64,000 nt of DNA, taken from NCBI GenBank assembly GCA_001604045.1, contig LVAN01000009.1, forward strand, positions 1-64,000, read 5' to 3'. Position 1 is the first letter of the stretch. Each line of letters begins with the position of its first letter. Origin of the DNA: Clostridiales bacterium Firm_08 (GTDB taxonomy: Bacteria; Bacillota; Clostridia; Oscillospirales; QAKW01). The position numbers were made by a program, and so were the translations under genes. The notes under the pieces were generated by a model. The model searched no databases. It worked only from the letters and a program-made list of their open reading frames with translations, and was not told the DNA's origin. Of the stretch, positions 32,296-42,073 are shown one piece after another.

Positions 32296-35200
32296 ATGGC
32301 AAAAATCATTCGCTCCGGCTTTCTCATTGTTCTTTTGCTGTGCCTGATAGCGGCGCAACTGCCGTTTTCTGCGGTCGCGGAGGGGGGAACGCCGTTGAAA
32401 GATCTGCGCGTCAACGGAGAGATCTCTCCGATCAACGTAGGGGAGGAGTGCGTCTTTTCCTGGAAGCTGGACAGCACGCTCCGCAACGTCGTGCAGACCG
32501 CTTACCGCGTTCGCGTGGGAAGCGCCCCGGGCGGTTCCGACCTGTGGGACAGCGGTAAGATCGACGACTATCATCAAAGCGTCTCTTACGGCGGCGCGGC
32601 GCTGGCATCCGCGACAAAGTATTACTGGAGCGTGACGGTGTGGGATGGAAACGACGGGTTTGAGAGCGCGTCATCGACCTTTGAGACCGCGCTGTTCCCG
32701 TCGGACATCACGGGGCGGATGGTCGCCTGCGGCGATGAGATCCTCGACCGTGACAATTACAGCGTGGAGGCGGACGTACGGATCGAAAACGCCACTTTCG
32801 GACTGATCATCGGCGGCACCGACGTGGATAATTTTGTGGCGGTGCAGGTCAACATCAAGACCAGCCGCACCATTTTGCGTTGTATCTATGTGGTGAGCGG
32901 ATCGACGACGAAACTCAAAGATATCGATGTGACCTCTCAGCTCTCCCGTGCGCAGGCGCAGGCGGGCTTCCATATCAAAGTGGACGTCACCGAGGGCGGC
33001 GTAATGTCGTACTACATCGACGGCGTTTATGCCGGCACGGCGACGCATGCCCTGGCGGTGCTGAACGGCATCGGTCTGCGGCAGATGGCAAGCGCGACGG
33101 ATGACGAGCGGGTGTGGTTTGACAACATTTGCGTAAAAAGCGGCACCGGACAGCAGATCCTCCTGCTGGACTTTGCCGACGGCACGCCGACGGGAGGCAC
33201 CGTGACGGACGGCGAGTTGTACGTTGTGGATCTGCTGGAATTCTATGATTTGGAGGACCTGCTGCGCGTCCGGTCCTATTCGATGGAAACGGATATCACG
33301 ATTCAAAATCACGGCGCGGGCGTTATCATCGGCGCCCTGGATGCGAGCAATTACGTTTGTGCGCAGATCAATATCAAGTCGGATCCCGTGCGCGTCGATT
33401 TCATCGTAGCAACAAACGGCACCGCTAAAAATAAGCAGAAAACATCCTGCGCCGCGGCGATCCCGTACGCGAACCGGTTTGACACGTTTCACTTCAAAGC
33501 TGTTGTCACAACGGACGGGACGGCAAAGATCTACATTAACAATACCTATATCTGCTCTTACCAAAGTGAGCTTTGCGTGATGGATCGTTTCGGTTTCCGC
33601 CAATGGTATTCCGCCAGCGACAACGAGATCGCGCAGTATGATAATCTCACCATCATCACGGCGGACGGGAAAACTCTTGTGGACTTTGATTTTTCCGGAG
33701 GATACGATCCCTTTGACATTGGCACGGTGACAGACGGAAAGCTGACGGTGCAGAACTTTACCGGCGTCTTTTCTCCCGATGTCATCCGTCCTTATGTCAT
33801 TGATACCGATTTTGCGGTGGAGGCAGGCGCCTTCGGACTTTCCTTTTCGGTCGAGGACAGCAAGAACTTTTTGTTCTGGCAGGTCAACATTACCCGCGGC
33901 GCGGCAAATGAAAAGATCTATCTCAATCCCCATACCTGTATCGCGGGGACCAATTCACGGCTTGCCAACGTGGATATCACGAGCGTTCTCCCCTGGACGG
34001 AGCGAAATGATACGCATCATATCCGGGTGGAGATCTCTCCCTTCCGCGTCATCAAAACATATATCAATTCGACGCTTGTCGATACGCGCACCGTGGCGCA
34101 GGCGTCGTTCAGCGGCGTCGGTTTCCGGCAGAATTACAACGATGAGAAGGCACGCGTCGACAATTACGTTCTGACCGACCTTTCGTCGGGGACGACGCTG
34201 ATCAGCGGAGATTTCAACGATCATACCGATCCGTTTTCGACGGGGAGAACCAAAGATGGAAAACTGGTATTGGATGGAGTCGGCATTTTTTACCGCCCGA
34301 TCATCGGCGGCGCGCCGCTGTTCCGTAAAGAATTCTCCACCATCGAGGGCAAGACCGTCGCCTCCGCGCGCCTGTACGCGACGGCGCTCGGCGTGTATGA
34401 GGCGTGGCTGGACGGCGTAAAAGCGGGGGACGAGGTGATGGCACCCGGTTCCTCTTCATACAGCGAGATCCTGAAATATCAGTGTATCGACGTCACCTCC
34501 GCGCTGACCGCCGGCAGTCACGCGCTGTGCGCCGCCGTCGGAGACGGCTGGTATCTGAGCCATTTCGGCTGGGGAAATAACTGTGATCAGACCTGGGGCG
34601 TGGAAAAAGCGTTTCTTGCCCAGCTCGTCATCACTTATACTGATGGCACGATGCAAACGATCGTCACTGATGATACTTGGAAAACAACGGATCAGTCGCC
34701 TTTCATCATCACCGACAACCAAAACGGCGAAACCTATGATGCGCGTTTGGAACAGGATGGCTGGATGTTGACGGGCTTTGACGACAGCGACTGGAAAGAC
34801 GTCAAACTGCTGACCGCAGGCAACAGCAATACCAAGGTGGATCCCCATACTGTTTCTTTGGAGCCGGCAAGCGGAAAGGTGATCTGCGAGCGGGAGATCA
34901 CCCCTGTTGCGATCACACGCAAAGGCGACGTGTTCATCGTGGATATGGGGCAGAACTTCGCGGGCGTGGTCCGTTTGGACGTCACCGGCACCGCGGGACA
35001 GACCGTGCGCCTGCGCTACGGCGAGATCCTTGACAACGAAGGTGATCTCTATACCGACAACCTGCGCACCGCTTTCGCGACGGACTACTATACCTTTAAG
35101 GACAGCTCTCCGGTCTCCTATATGCCGCGCTTTACCTATCACGGCTTTCGGTACGTCGAGGTGGCAGGGCTGTCCTCGCTGACCGCGAGCGAGATCACCG

Positions 35201-37032
35201 GCATCGTGCAGACGCAAAAGATGTCTTACGGCGGCAGCGTGCGGACCGGCAGCGAGCTTCTCAATCAGATCTTTAGTAATACGCTTTGGAGTCAGCGCTC
35301 CAATTTCTTCTCTATCCCGACCGACTGCCCGCAACGGGACGAGCGGCGCGGATGGACGGGCGACGCGCACATCTTCGCCCGCACCGCCGCCTACAATTCG
35401 GATATATACATCTTTATGAAGGACTACCTCGATCAGCTGCGACTGACACAGCGTCCAAACGGATGTGTCGCGACCTTCGCGCCCAATTTCTCAACGCTCT
35501 ACGGCAACGCCGCTTCCGCGGGTTGGGGCGATGCGGCGGTCATCCTGCCCTGGGTGCTTTACACCGAATACGGCGATGTGTCGGTGCTTTCGGAATACTA
35601 CGATATGATGAAGGGCTGGACATCCTATCAAATTTCACAGACGACCTTTGAGACGGACGGGAAATATATCCTGCCCACCTGTACCTACGGGGATTGGCTG
35701 TCCATCGGAGAAACCTCTCCGAAGGACGTCGTGGCGACGCAGTTTTTGATCTACACGCTCTCTTTGATGGAAAAGACAGCGACGGTGCTGGGAGAGACGT
35801 CGGATGCGGCAACGTATTCGTCCCTGCTTGCGGCGGCGAAAGCGGATTTCATTGCAGAATACGTCTCCGCCGGCAGGATCACCGGCGATACGCAGACGAT
35901 CTATGTGCTGGCGCTCAAATTTGACATTGATCCGTCCAACGCCGCGGCGTTTGCCGCGAGACTCGCGGAAAAGATCGTCGCGAACGGAAACCATCTGACC
36001 TGCGGCTTTATGGGGCTCAGTTATCTTTGCCCGATGCTCAGCAAATACGGATATAGTGAGCTCGCCCATACGTTGGCGTTGCAAACCTCTTATCCGTCCT
36101 GGGGATACAGCATCGCGAACGGCGCGACGACGATCTGGGAGGCGTGGGACGCCTGTGTGAACGGTGTGGTGAGAAATCCCGCGTCCGCTTCTTTCAATCA
36201 CTATTCCTACGGCTCGGTCGTCGAATGGATGTACGAAAGTATCGGCGGCATCTCCGCCGATGAAAGCGATCCCGGATACCATCATATCCTTCTGAATGCG
36301 GAAATGGACGCGCGGATCGGCTGGGCAAGCGTCGCGACAGAAACGCCGTACGGCACCGTTTCCAGCCGTTGGTCGCTAGACGAAAACGGCTGTTTTATCT
36401 GGAAGGTCTGCCTGCCGCCCAACACGACGGCGACGATCTGTTTGCCCGAAAACGTGCGCCGTGATGAGCCGGAACTGTTCGAGGGAGCGGTGTCGCGGGA
36501 CGGAAAACTGTATCTGACGCTGGGAAGCGGCGCCTACACTTTCACCGATCGAGCGCGCTTCTTTACGATCGGGATAGACGACGGTACCGTGGAACGCATG
36601 AGCAGCGATCTGTCTAAGTACAAGATCCTCTGGCGGATGGAGCAGGCGATTAACTCTGCCTCGTGGACGAATGACCCCGACGTTCGGGTGCTGGAATACG
36701 GCATCCATTTGTCGCCTTCCATCGATACTCTGACACAGTATATCAAGGAAGTCGATGAGGGGACCTATGAGGGCGGTTACGACGGCAGAGTGGCGTCGCT
36801 CGTATATGCGTCAAGTGAAACAGGACTGTTAAGAGTGTACAGCCGCTATAGCTTTTTGGTCACCAACGTATCTCCCGGAAAAGCAAGGTGCGCTGCGGCG
36901 TATATCCGGTATACCGTGGGCGGTGAAACGTATGAAGACCACAGCGCTATCAGCGCTGTTACAACAATGGCCGAGGGATACATCAACGGCATCGGCTCGC
37001 TGATGGAGCTAAACGATTTTTTACAGGACTGA
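32296..37032 (+). CDS. Secreted GH78 alpha-L-rhamnosidase with three LamG-like repeats
   Basis: 1578 residues. A signal peptide (cut near 29) is followed by a rhamnosidase N-terminal fibronectin-like domain (about 33-130) and three related domains of about 180 residues each (about 140-300, 320-480, 490-650). Each has a 'VxxDxxI...A.G..IG..D..N' start and a GFRQ or GLRQ near its end, as in concanavalin/LamG-type folds. The GH78 module spans about 660-1410: SIPTDCPQRDERRGWTGDAH, GNAASAGWGDAAVILPW, YGDWLSIGET and GATTIWEAWD. A C-terminal domain of about 150 residues is unassigned. It would free L-rhamnose from plant glycosides or polysaccharides outside the cell. Confidence 0.93.
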   Translation: MAKIIRSGFLIVLLLCLIAAQLPFSAVAEGGTPLKDLRVNGEISPINVGEECVFSWKLDSTLRNVVQTAYRVRVGSAPGGSDLWDSGKIDDYHQSVSYGGAALASATKYYWSVTVWDGNDGFESASSTFETALFPSDITGRMVACGDEILDRDNYSVEADVRIENATFGLIIGGTDVDNFVAVQVNIKTSRTILRCIYVVSGSTTKLKDIDVTSQLSRAQAQAGFHIKVDVTEGGVMSYYIDGVYAGTATHALAVLNGIGLRQMASATDDERVWFDNICVKSGTGQQILLLDFADGTPTGGTVTDGELYVVDLLEFYDLEDLLRVRSYSMETDITIQNHGAGVIIGALDASNYVCAQINIKSDPVRVDFIVATNGTAKNKQKTSCAAAIPYANRFDTFHFKAVVTTDGTAKIYINNTYICSYQSELCVMDRFGFRQWYSASDNEIAQYDNLTIITADGKTLVDFDFSGGYDPFDIGTVTDGKLTVQNFTGVFSPDVIRPYVIDTDFAVEAGAFGLSFSVEDSKNFLFWQVNITRGAANEKIYLNPHTCIAGTNSRLANVDITSVLPWTERNDTHHIRVEISPFRVIKTYINSTLVDTRTVAQASFSGVGFRQNYNDEKARVDNYVLTDLSSGTTLISGDFNDHTDPFSTGRTKDGKLVLDGVGIFYRPIIGGAPLFRKEFSTIEGKTVASARLYATALGVYEAWLDGVKAGDEVMAPGSSSYSEILKYQCIDVTSALTAGSHALCAAVGDGWYLSHFGWGNNCDQTWGVEKAFLAQLVITYTDGTMQTIVTDDTWKTTDQSPFIITDNQNGETYDARLEQDGWMLTGFDDSDWKDVKLLTAGNSNTKVDPHTVSLEPASGKVICEREITPVAITRKGDVFIVDMGQNFAGVVRLDVTGTAGQTVRLRYGEILDNEGDLYTDNLRTAFATDYYTFKDSSPVSYMPRFTYHGFRYVEVAGLSSLTASEITGIVQTQKMSYGGSVRTGSELLNQIFSNTLWSQRSNFFSIPTDCPQRDERRGWTGDAHIFARTAAYNSDIYIFMKDYLDQLRLTQRPNGCVATFAPNFSTLYGNAASAGWGDAAVILPWVLYTEYGDVSVLSEYYDMMKGWTSYQISQTTFETDGKYILPTCTYGDWLSIGETSPKDVVATQFLIYTLSLMEKTATVLGETSDAATYSSLLAAAKADFIAEYVSAGRITGDTQTIYVLALKFDIDPSNAAAFAARLAEKIVANGNHLTCGFMGLSYLCPMLSKYGYSELAHTLALQTSYPSWGYSIANGATTIWEAWDACVNGVVRNPASASFNHYSYGSVVEWMYESIGGISADESDPGYHHILLNAEMDARIGWASVATETPYGTVSSRWSLDENGCFIWKVCLPPNTTATICLPENVRRDEPELFEGAVSRDGKLYLTLGSGAYTFTDRARFFTIGIDDGTVERMSSDLSKYKILWRMEQAINSASWTNDPDVRVLEYGIHLSPSIDTLTQYIKEVDEGTYEGGYDGRVASLVYASSETGLLRVYSRYSFLVTNVSPGKARCAAAYIRYTVGGETYEDHSAISAVTTMAEGYINGIGSLMELNDFLQD

Positions 37033-37076
37033 ACAAGGGATCGAAAAACTGTCTCTTTCGGAGAAACAAGTCAATA

Positions 37077-37118
37077 AAAGACGCTCCCGGTGGATCTACA
37101 GCCACCGGGAGCGTCTTT
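37077..37118. terminator. Terminator between the rhamnosidase and YdcF-type genes
   Basis: Perfect 17-bp arms (37077-37093 and 37102-37118), convergent genes on both sides. Confidence 0.88.
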
Positions 37119-37134
37119 CCGCAACCGTCTTTTT

Positions 37135-37896
37135 TCAGTCATTTGTGGCGTTGCCGTCGCCGGAAATGGGGATGGCGTCGCCGAGATAGGTGGGTTTGGG
37201 TTTAAAAATGGCAGTCCAAAAATCTTTATTTCTCGCAAGTACTTCCCGCCGGTCCCGCATGCTTTGTCCCACGTAGGTGCGTTGGTCGGCGGCAACGCCC
37301 ACGGCGTCAAGTCCCAGATGTTTCGCGATATACAGAGCGCGGTAGAGGTGATATGTCTGCGTGACGATGACAATTTTTTTCGCCCCGAAAACGTCTCTGG
37401 CGCGGTACAGGCTTTCGTAGGTGGAAAATCCCGCGTGATCCATAAATACGTCGCTTGACGGTACGCCCGCTTGCTCGGCAAGCTGTTTCATCACCGCCAC
37501 CTCGTTGTAATCGGTGCGACCGTGGTCGCCGCTCATCAGGAGTTTTGGCGCGATACCCGCCTGATAGAGTTCAATTCCACGTTCCACGCGGTCTTGCAGC
37601 ATATGGCTGGGACTGCCGTCGTCCCGCACCTGACAGCCCGGCACGAGGATGCAGTCGATCCCCGTCAGATCCGCCGCCTGTTCTATCGTGATGATATCCT
37701 TTTTGGTACTGCCCTTGACATAGGCGTCCACGGACAGTATAAAGACCGGCGCGGCGGCGACAAGACACAAAAATATGATGTAGAGCACACGTATCCCCTT
37801 TCTTTTTTTGCCGCTTTTTTTGCTCGCGCGGCGGAGCAAAAGCCCTGTCAAAAGAATGACAAGCAGAAAAACGATATACAAAACCGCAAATTTCAT
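37135..37896 (-). CDS. YdcF/SanA-family (DUF218) membrane protein
   Basis: 253 residues. Two N-terminal membrane helices (about 3-22 and 37-58) are followed by an extracytoplasmic DUF218 domain: ILVPGCQVRDDGSPSHMLQDR, LLMSGDHGRTDYNEV, DHAGFSTYESLYRA, IVTQTYHLYRALYIA. SanA-type proteins are linked to envelope integrity and vancomycin sensitivity in E. coli, but the chemistry is not settled. It is divergent from the deacetylase gene, which also acts on the envelope. Confidence 0.88.
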   Translation of the reverse strand: MKFAVLYIVFLLVILLTGLLLRRASKKSGKKRKGIRVLYIIFLCLVAAAPVFILSVDAYVKGSTKKDIITIEQAADLTGIDCILVPGCQVRDDGSPSHMLQDRVERGIELYQAGIAPKLLMSGDHGRTDYNEVAVMKQLAEQAGVPSSDVFMDHAGFSTYESLYRARDVFGAKKIVIVTQTYHLYRALYIAKHLGLDAVGVAADQRTYVGQSMRDRREVLARNKDFWTAIFKPKPTYLGDAIPISGDGNATND

Positions 37897-37969
37897 ACCA
37901 TATCGCCTCCGTCATTTTTTTATATTATAACGCATACCGGACCGGTAAGGCAAGGCGTTTTTTGAAAAC

Positions 37970-37998
37970 TTGCAATTTACGCGGCGCTGTGATATGAT
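37970..37998 (+). promoter_or_regulatory. Promoter of the polysaccharide deacetylase gene
   Basis: TTGCAA (37970-37975) and TATGAT (37993-37998) with a 17-nt spacer. Transcription would start right before the hairpin at 38006. Confidence 0.7.
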
Positions 37999-38005
37999 AA
38001 AACAA

Positions 38006-38040
38006 GGCTGACCCGTGATAAAGATCATCGCGGGTCAGCC
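38006..38040 (+). promoter_or_regulatory. 5'-terminal mRNA hairpin
   Basis: 14-bp arms (38006-38019 and 38027-38040, one G-U pair) that should form at the very 5' end of the deacetylase mRNA, 18 nt before the ATG. No U-run follows. It may stabilise the mRNA or modulate its translation. Confidence 0.55.
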
Positions 38041-38058
38041 AGCGAAGGAGAGGGAAAA

Positions 38059-39540
38059 ATGAACGAGGAGAAAAAACAGGGAAAGATCCGTGTATTTTTG
38101 ATCAGTCTGCGTTCGCCGCGCGTCATTGCTATCATTTGCGGCATTGTCGTACTGCTCGCCGCCATCGCGCTTTTTTTCGCCAACCGGTGGGAGATCGTGT
38201 TCGACCCGGCGTCGGGACAGACGGACACCGTTGAGGCGCCGTCGCTGTATCAGGCGCCGGACGTCACCGCGCGTCTGCGCGGCAGGCTGTTTTTCCGCAA
38301 GGGGGTTTCGCTATCCACGTCCTTTGACGGCGCGGCGGACGGCGGCAAAACCGGCAGTTATGAGTTGACATGGGCGGCGCGCTGGCTTTGGATCGAAGGT
38401 GTCTGCACCCGCACCGTCAACGTGGTGGATACCACGCCGCCTGTCATCGCGCTGGTGGAGGAAACACGGGAATACGTCCTGCCGGACGGAGAATATGACG
38501 ATCCGGGGTTTACCGCCAAAGACGCGGTGGACGGCGATCTGACGGACAAGGTACTCAAAACGCCGGACGGCGATAAAATGATCTATACGGTGGCGGATCG
38601 CGCCGGCAACGTCGCGAGCGTGACCCGCGTCATCCCGTACAAAGATCCAGAGCCGCCGGTCATCACCCTCAAAGGGGACAAGACCGTTACGGTGGAGGTT
38701 GGCAAGGGCTATAAAGAGGCGGGTTACACCGCAACCGACAACCTTGACGGCGACCTGACGGATAAGGTCGTCGTGACCGGCGACTTCAATAAAAACGTCG
38801 CGGGCGTTTACACGCTGATCTATACCGTGGAGGACGCCCACCGCAATATCGCCACCGCCAAACGCACGGTCATCGTGCGCGCCGGGGAACAGGAAGCGCC
38901 CGCCGACCCGGCTTCCGGCGCGGGCAAGGTGATCTTTCTTACCTTTGACGACGGACCGGGCCCTTATACACCCAAACTTCTGGACGTACTGAAAAAATAC
39001 GGCGTCAAGGCGACCTTTTTCGTGACCGGCAACGGACAGACCGATCTCATCGCGAGAGAGGCCGCCGAAGGGCACACTGTTGCCATCCACACCATGACAC
39101 ACGATTACGCCCGCCTTTACGCGAGTGAGGAGGCGTATTTTAAGGATCTGAACGCGATCAATGAGATCATCAAACAACAGACCGGCTCCTATTCCTATCT
39201 GCTCCGTTTCCCCGGCGGCAGTTCCAACACCGTCAGCCGCCGCTATTGCCCCGGCATTATGACAAAACTTGCAAGGTCGGTGCAGGAAAAGGGCTATCAC
39301 TATTTTGACTGGAACGTGGACAGTAACGACGCGGGCGGCGCGGCAAGCGCCGATGCCGTTTACCGCAACGTGATAAACGGCGCGAGCGGCAGGGCGCAGT
39401 CCGTCGTGCTGCAGCATGACATCAAAGGGTTCAGCGTAGACGCCGTCGAGCGGATCATTCAGTGGGGGAAGGCAAACGGTTACACCTTCGCGCCGCTGAC
39501 GGCAAGCAGTCCCGGCGCCCATCACGGCATCAATAATTGA
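38059..39540 (+). CDS. Membrane-anchored polysaccharide deacetylase with two Ig-like domains
   Basis: 493 residues. A single N-terminal membrane helix (about 22-40) is followed by two DUF5011/bacterial Ig-like domains (about 130-195 and 205-275; both with YDDPGFTAKD or YKEAGYTATD, then DGDLTDKV). The catalytic NodB domain (about 285-485) has TFDDGPGPYTPKLLD (Asp base and metal Asp), HTVAIHTMTHDY (metal His pair) and RFPGGSSN. It removes acetyl groups from peptidoglycan or another cell-wall glycan outside the membrane. An SDR gene follows after 19 bp. Confidence 0.93.
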   Translation: MNEEKKQGKIRVFLISLRSPRVIAIICGIVVLLAAIALFFANRWEIVFDPASGQTDTVEAPSLYQAPDVTARLRGRLFFRKGVSLSTSFDGAADGGKTGSYELTWAARWLWIEGVCTRTVNVVDTTPPVIALVEETREYVLPDGEYDDPGFTAKDAVDGDLTDKVLKTPDGDKMIYTVADRAGNVASVTRVIPYKDPEPPVITLKGDKTVTVEVGKGYKEAGYTATDNLDGDLTDKVVVTGDFNKNVAGVYTLIYTVEDAHRNIATAKRTVIVRAGEQEAPADPASGAGKVIFLTFDDGPGPYTPKLLDVLKKYGVKATFFVTGNGQTDLIAREAAEGHTVAIHTMTHDYARLYASEEAYFKDLNAINEIIKQQTGSYSYLLRFPGGSSNTVSRRYCPGIMTKLARSVQEKGYHYFDWNVDSNDAGGAASADAVYRNVINGASGRAQSVVLQHDIKGFSVDAVERIIQWGKANGYTFAPLTASSPGAHHGINN

Positions 39541-39559
39541 ACAGAAAGGTTTATATAAT

Positions 39560-40309
39560 ATGAGAGTTTTGATCACCGGCGCGTCCTCCGGCATCGGACG
39601 GGAACTGGCGCGCCTTCTCGCCGCGGAGAGCGACGAGATGATCCTCGTGGGCAGAAACGAGGAGCGCCTTGCGGCGCTGAAACAGGAACTGACGTCGGAC
39701 AAACTGACCGTTCGGACGGTTTCTATGGATCTTGCCGATACTGAAAACTGCGTCAAACTGCACAGCGACTATCCCGATATCGATTTTCTTATCAATAACG
39801 CCGGTTTCGGTGATTTCGGCGCCTGGGAGGAGACCTCTCCTGACAAGGATCGAAAAATGATCGCCACCAACGTTACAGCGCTGCACGTTTTGATGAAACT
39901 GTACCTTGCCGATATGGTGAAACGGAACAGCGGACGGATCCTCAACGTCGCCTCCATCGCCGGCTTTATGCCGGGACCGCTGATGGCGACTTATTACGCG
40001 ACCAAAGCGTATGTCGTACGCCTGAGCGAGGCGGTGCGCAAGGAACTTAAACAGAAACGTTCCGCCGTGCGGATCAGCATTCTTTGTCCGGGGCCTGTCA
40101 AAACGAACTTCGCCAAGAACGCGAACATCGGCTTTTCGTTTTACGGCAACGACGTGAAAAAGATCGCGAAGTACGCGCTGTCCCGCCGCGACCGGTTTTA
40201 CATCGTGCCTGTGTTCGCCGTGCGTCTGTCCCGCTTCTTTTTGAAAATCGCGCCCGCGCCGCTTGTCTCCTCCATCATCTACAAATTCCAAAGCACACGG
40301 AAAAAATAA
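39560..40309 (+). CDS. Short-chain dehydrogenase/reductase
   Basis: 249 residues. The Rossmann glycine motif is TGASSGIGREL (residues 6-16), with NNAGFG and the catalytic Ser in ASIAG and Tyr/Lys in YYATKAY. It is a classical SDR using NAD(P)H; C-terminal LSRFFLKIAPAPLVSSIIYK looks amphipathic. It sits 19 bp after the deacetylase gene. The substrate is unknown. Confidence 0.92.
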   Translation: MRVLITGASSGIGRELARLLAAESDEMILVGRNEERLAALKQELTSDKLTVRTVSMDLADTENCVKLHSDYPDIDFLINNAGFGDFGAWEETSPDKDRKMIATNVTALHVLMKLYLADMVKRNSGRILNVASIAGFMPGPLMATYYATKAYVVRLSEAVRKELKQKRSAVRISILCPGPVKTNFAKNANIGFSFYGNDVKKIAKYALSRRDRFYIVPVFAVRLSRFFLKIAPAPLVSSIIYKFQSTRKK

Positions 40310-40320
40310 AAAAGACAAAA

Positions 40321-40349
40321 AAGAAAGACGCCCTTTGGGCGTCTTTCTT
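40321..40349. terminator. Terminator between SDR and oppA
   Basis: 13-bp arms AAGAAAGACGCCC and its complement around a TTT loop, with a T-run. The two flanking genes converge here. Confidence 0.88.
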
Positions 40350-40365
40350 TTTTTATGCGGTTCGC

Positions 40366-42000
40366 TTATTTCGCGGGAGCTTCCTCGACGTAACCGTACT
40401 GGAAGTACCAGTAGCCGTACGGGCTGTGCCAGACACCCTTGAGAGAGGAGCTCTGGAGCCAGAAGTCGTTGTAGTAAGCGACAGGAACGTTGGCGTAGTC
40501 AGCCATCATGATCTTCTCCGCTTCGTGCAGCGCGCTGAAGTGCGCCGGGATGTCAGCGACTTTGGAGTCGTCGATCGCCTTGTCGAACGCGGGGTTGTTG
40601 TACTTACCGTCGTTGTTGCCGTTGGTGGAGTACAGCAGCTCGATCATGTTGGAAGCGTCGTTGTAGTCCATGACCCAGCCGTTTCTCGCCATCTCGTAGT
40701 TACCTTCGCGGCGCTGCGGCGTGAAGGAAGCCCACTCGACTTTGTCGATGTTCATCGTGATGCCGAGGACTTCTTTGTAGCACTGCTGCAGATACTCCGC
40801 GACCGCGACGTGATAGCCGGAATCGTTGGTGGAGTAGGTGATGGTCGGGAAGCCTTTACCGTCGGGATAGCCCGCTTCGGCAAGCGCTTCTTTCGCGGCT
40901 TTCTTGTTGGCTTCGTAATCTTTGCTGATGTAGGTCTCGCCGCCGTTGGCTTTGACAGCGTTGTCAAAGAAGGAGCCTTCCGCGTCGGCAACGCCGGGGC
41001 CTACGAAGTTGTAAGCCGGGGTGTAGGTGCCCTGCATGATGGTGTTCGCGATGTAGTCGCGATCGATCGCCAGGTTCAGAGCTTTACGGACGTTGACGTT
41101 GTTGAAGGGCTCTTTTTTGCAGTTGAGGTTGAGATAGTAGGTGCCGAGGATGGTGTCGACATAGAAGTCGCCGCCGTCGGTGGATTTCTTGAGACTGGGG
41201 ATCTCTTCGGTGGGAACGTCTTTGATCATCTGAGCCTCACCGCTGGTGTAAGCGGCGTAAGCGGCGCTGGAGTCTTCCAGAAGCAGGAAGTTGATGGTGT
41301 CAGTGACGATCTTTTCGGAATCCCAGCCGCCTTTGTAGTTGGGGTTCTTGGTGCAGACGATGCGCTCGCCGGGAGTCCAGGACGAGATCATGTAGGGGCC
41401 GTTGCAGACATAGGTCTCGGGTTTGGTCGCCCAGGTGTCGCCGTTGGTCTCGATGGTGGCCTTCTGAACGGGGCTCATCGTACCGAACGCGACGATCTTG
41501 TCGAAGTACGCGCAGGGATAGGACAGAACGATGGTCAGCGTCTTGCCGTCTTCGCTCGCCTTGACGTCGAGTTTATCGGCGTCGGGATAGCCCTTGATCA
41601 TACCGACAACAGTCTCGCCGTAGGGGGCGGCAGTGTCGGGATCGCAGATACGCTTCATGGTGTACTCGAAGTCTTTCGCGTTCAGTTCGCTGCCGTCGCT
41701 CCACTTCAGACCGTCACGCATGGTGAAGGTCCAGGTGAGACCGTCTTCACTGACGGTGTAGCTCTCGGCCTGACCGGGTTGGACTTCATTGTTCTCATCG
41801 ATGATGAGAAGGGTCTCGAACAGCGTGATCAGCATGTTGCCGCCGTCAACAGCGCTGTTCAGAGCGGGATCCAGCGTCTCGGGGTTCGGCCCGATCTGCA
41901 CGGTCATCTCGCTCGCGGCTTTGTCCTTCTTGCCGCAGGATGCCAGCGTCAGCATCACACAAACGACCAGAAGGATGGCAATGAGTCTTCTTGCCTTCAT
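40366..42000 (-). CDS. oppA: Oligopeptide ABC transporter, substrate-binding lipoprotein
   Basis: 544 residues. A lipoprotein signal ends LTLASC, followed by a mature family-5 extracellular solute-binding protein: IGPNPETLDPALNSAVDGG, AESYTVSEDGLTWTFTMRDG, LNLAIDRDYIAN. It binds peptides outside the membrane and hands them to OppBC. It is last in the operon, 73 bp after oppF. Two small palindromes in that gap could set a separate mRNA end and so higher expression. ATG at 42000 with AAGGAG is chosen over an upstream in-frame start. Confidence 0.95.
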   Translation of the reverse strand: MKARRLIAILLVVCVMLTLASCGKKDKAASEMTVQIGPNPETLDPALNSAVDGGNMLITLFETLLIIDENNEVQPGQAESYTVSEDGLTWTFTMRDGLKWSDGSELNAKDFEYTMKRICDPDTAAPYGETVVGMIKGYPDADKLDVKASEDGKTLTIVLSYPCAYFDKIVAFGTMSPVQKATIETNGDTWATKPETYVCNGPYMISSWTPGERIVCTKNPNYKGGWDSEKIVTDTINFLLLEDSSAAYAAYTSGEAQMIKDVPTEEIPSLKKSTDGGDFYVDTILGTYYLNLNCKKEPFNNVNVRKALNLAIDRDYIANTIMQGTYTPAYNFVGPGVADAEGSFFDNAVKANGGETYISKDYEANKKAAKEALAEAGYPDGKGFPTITYSTNDSGYHVAVAEYLQQCYKEVLGITMNIDKVEWASFTPQRREGNYEMARNGWVMDYNDASNMIELLYSTNGNNDGKYNNPAFDKAIDDSKVADIPAHFSALHEAEKIMMADYANVPVAYYNDFWLQSSSLKGVWHSPYGYWYFQYGYVEEAPAK

Positions 42001-42073
42001 TTTGGGTCCACTCCTTTTTTTAATTTGCGGTGTCACCGCATTTATTTATTCAGCGCCTTGGCGCTTGAATACC

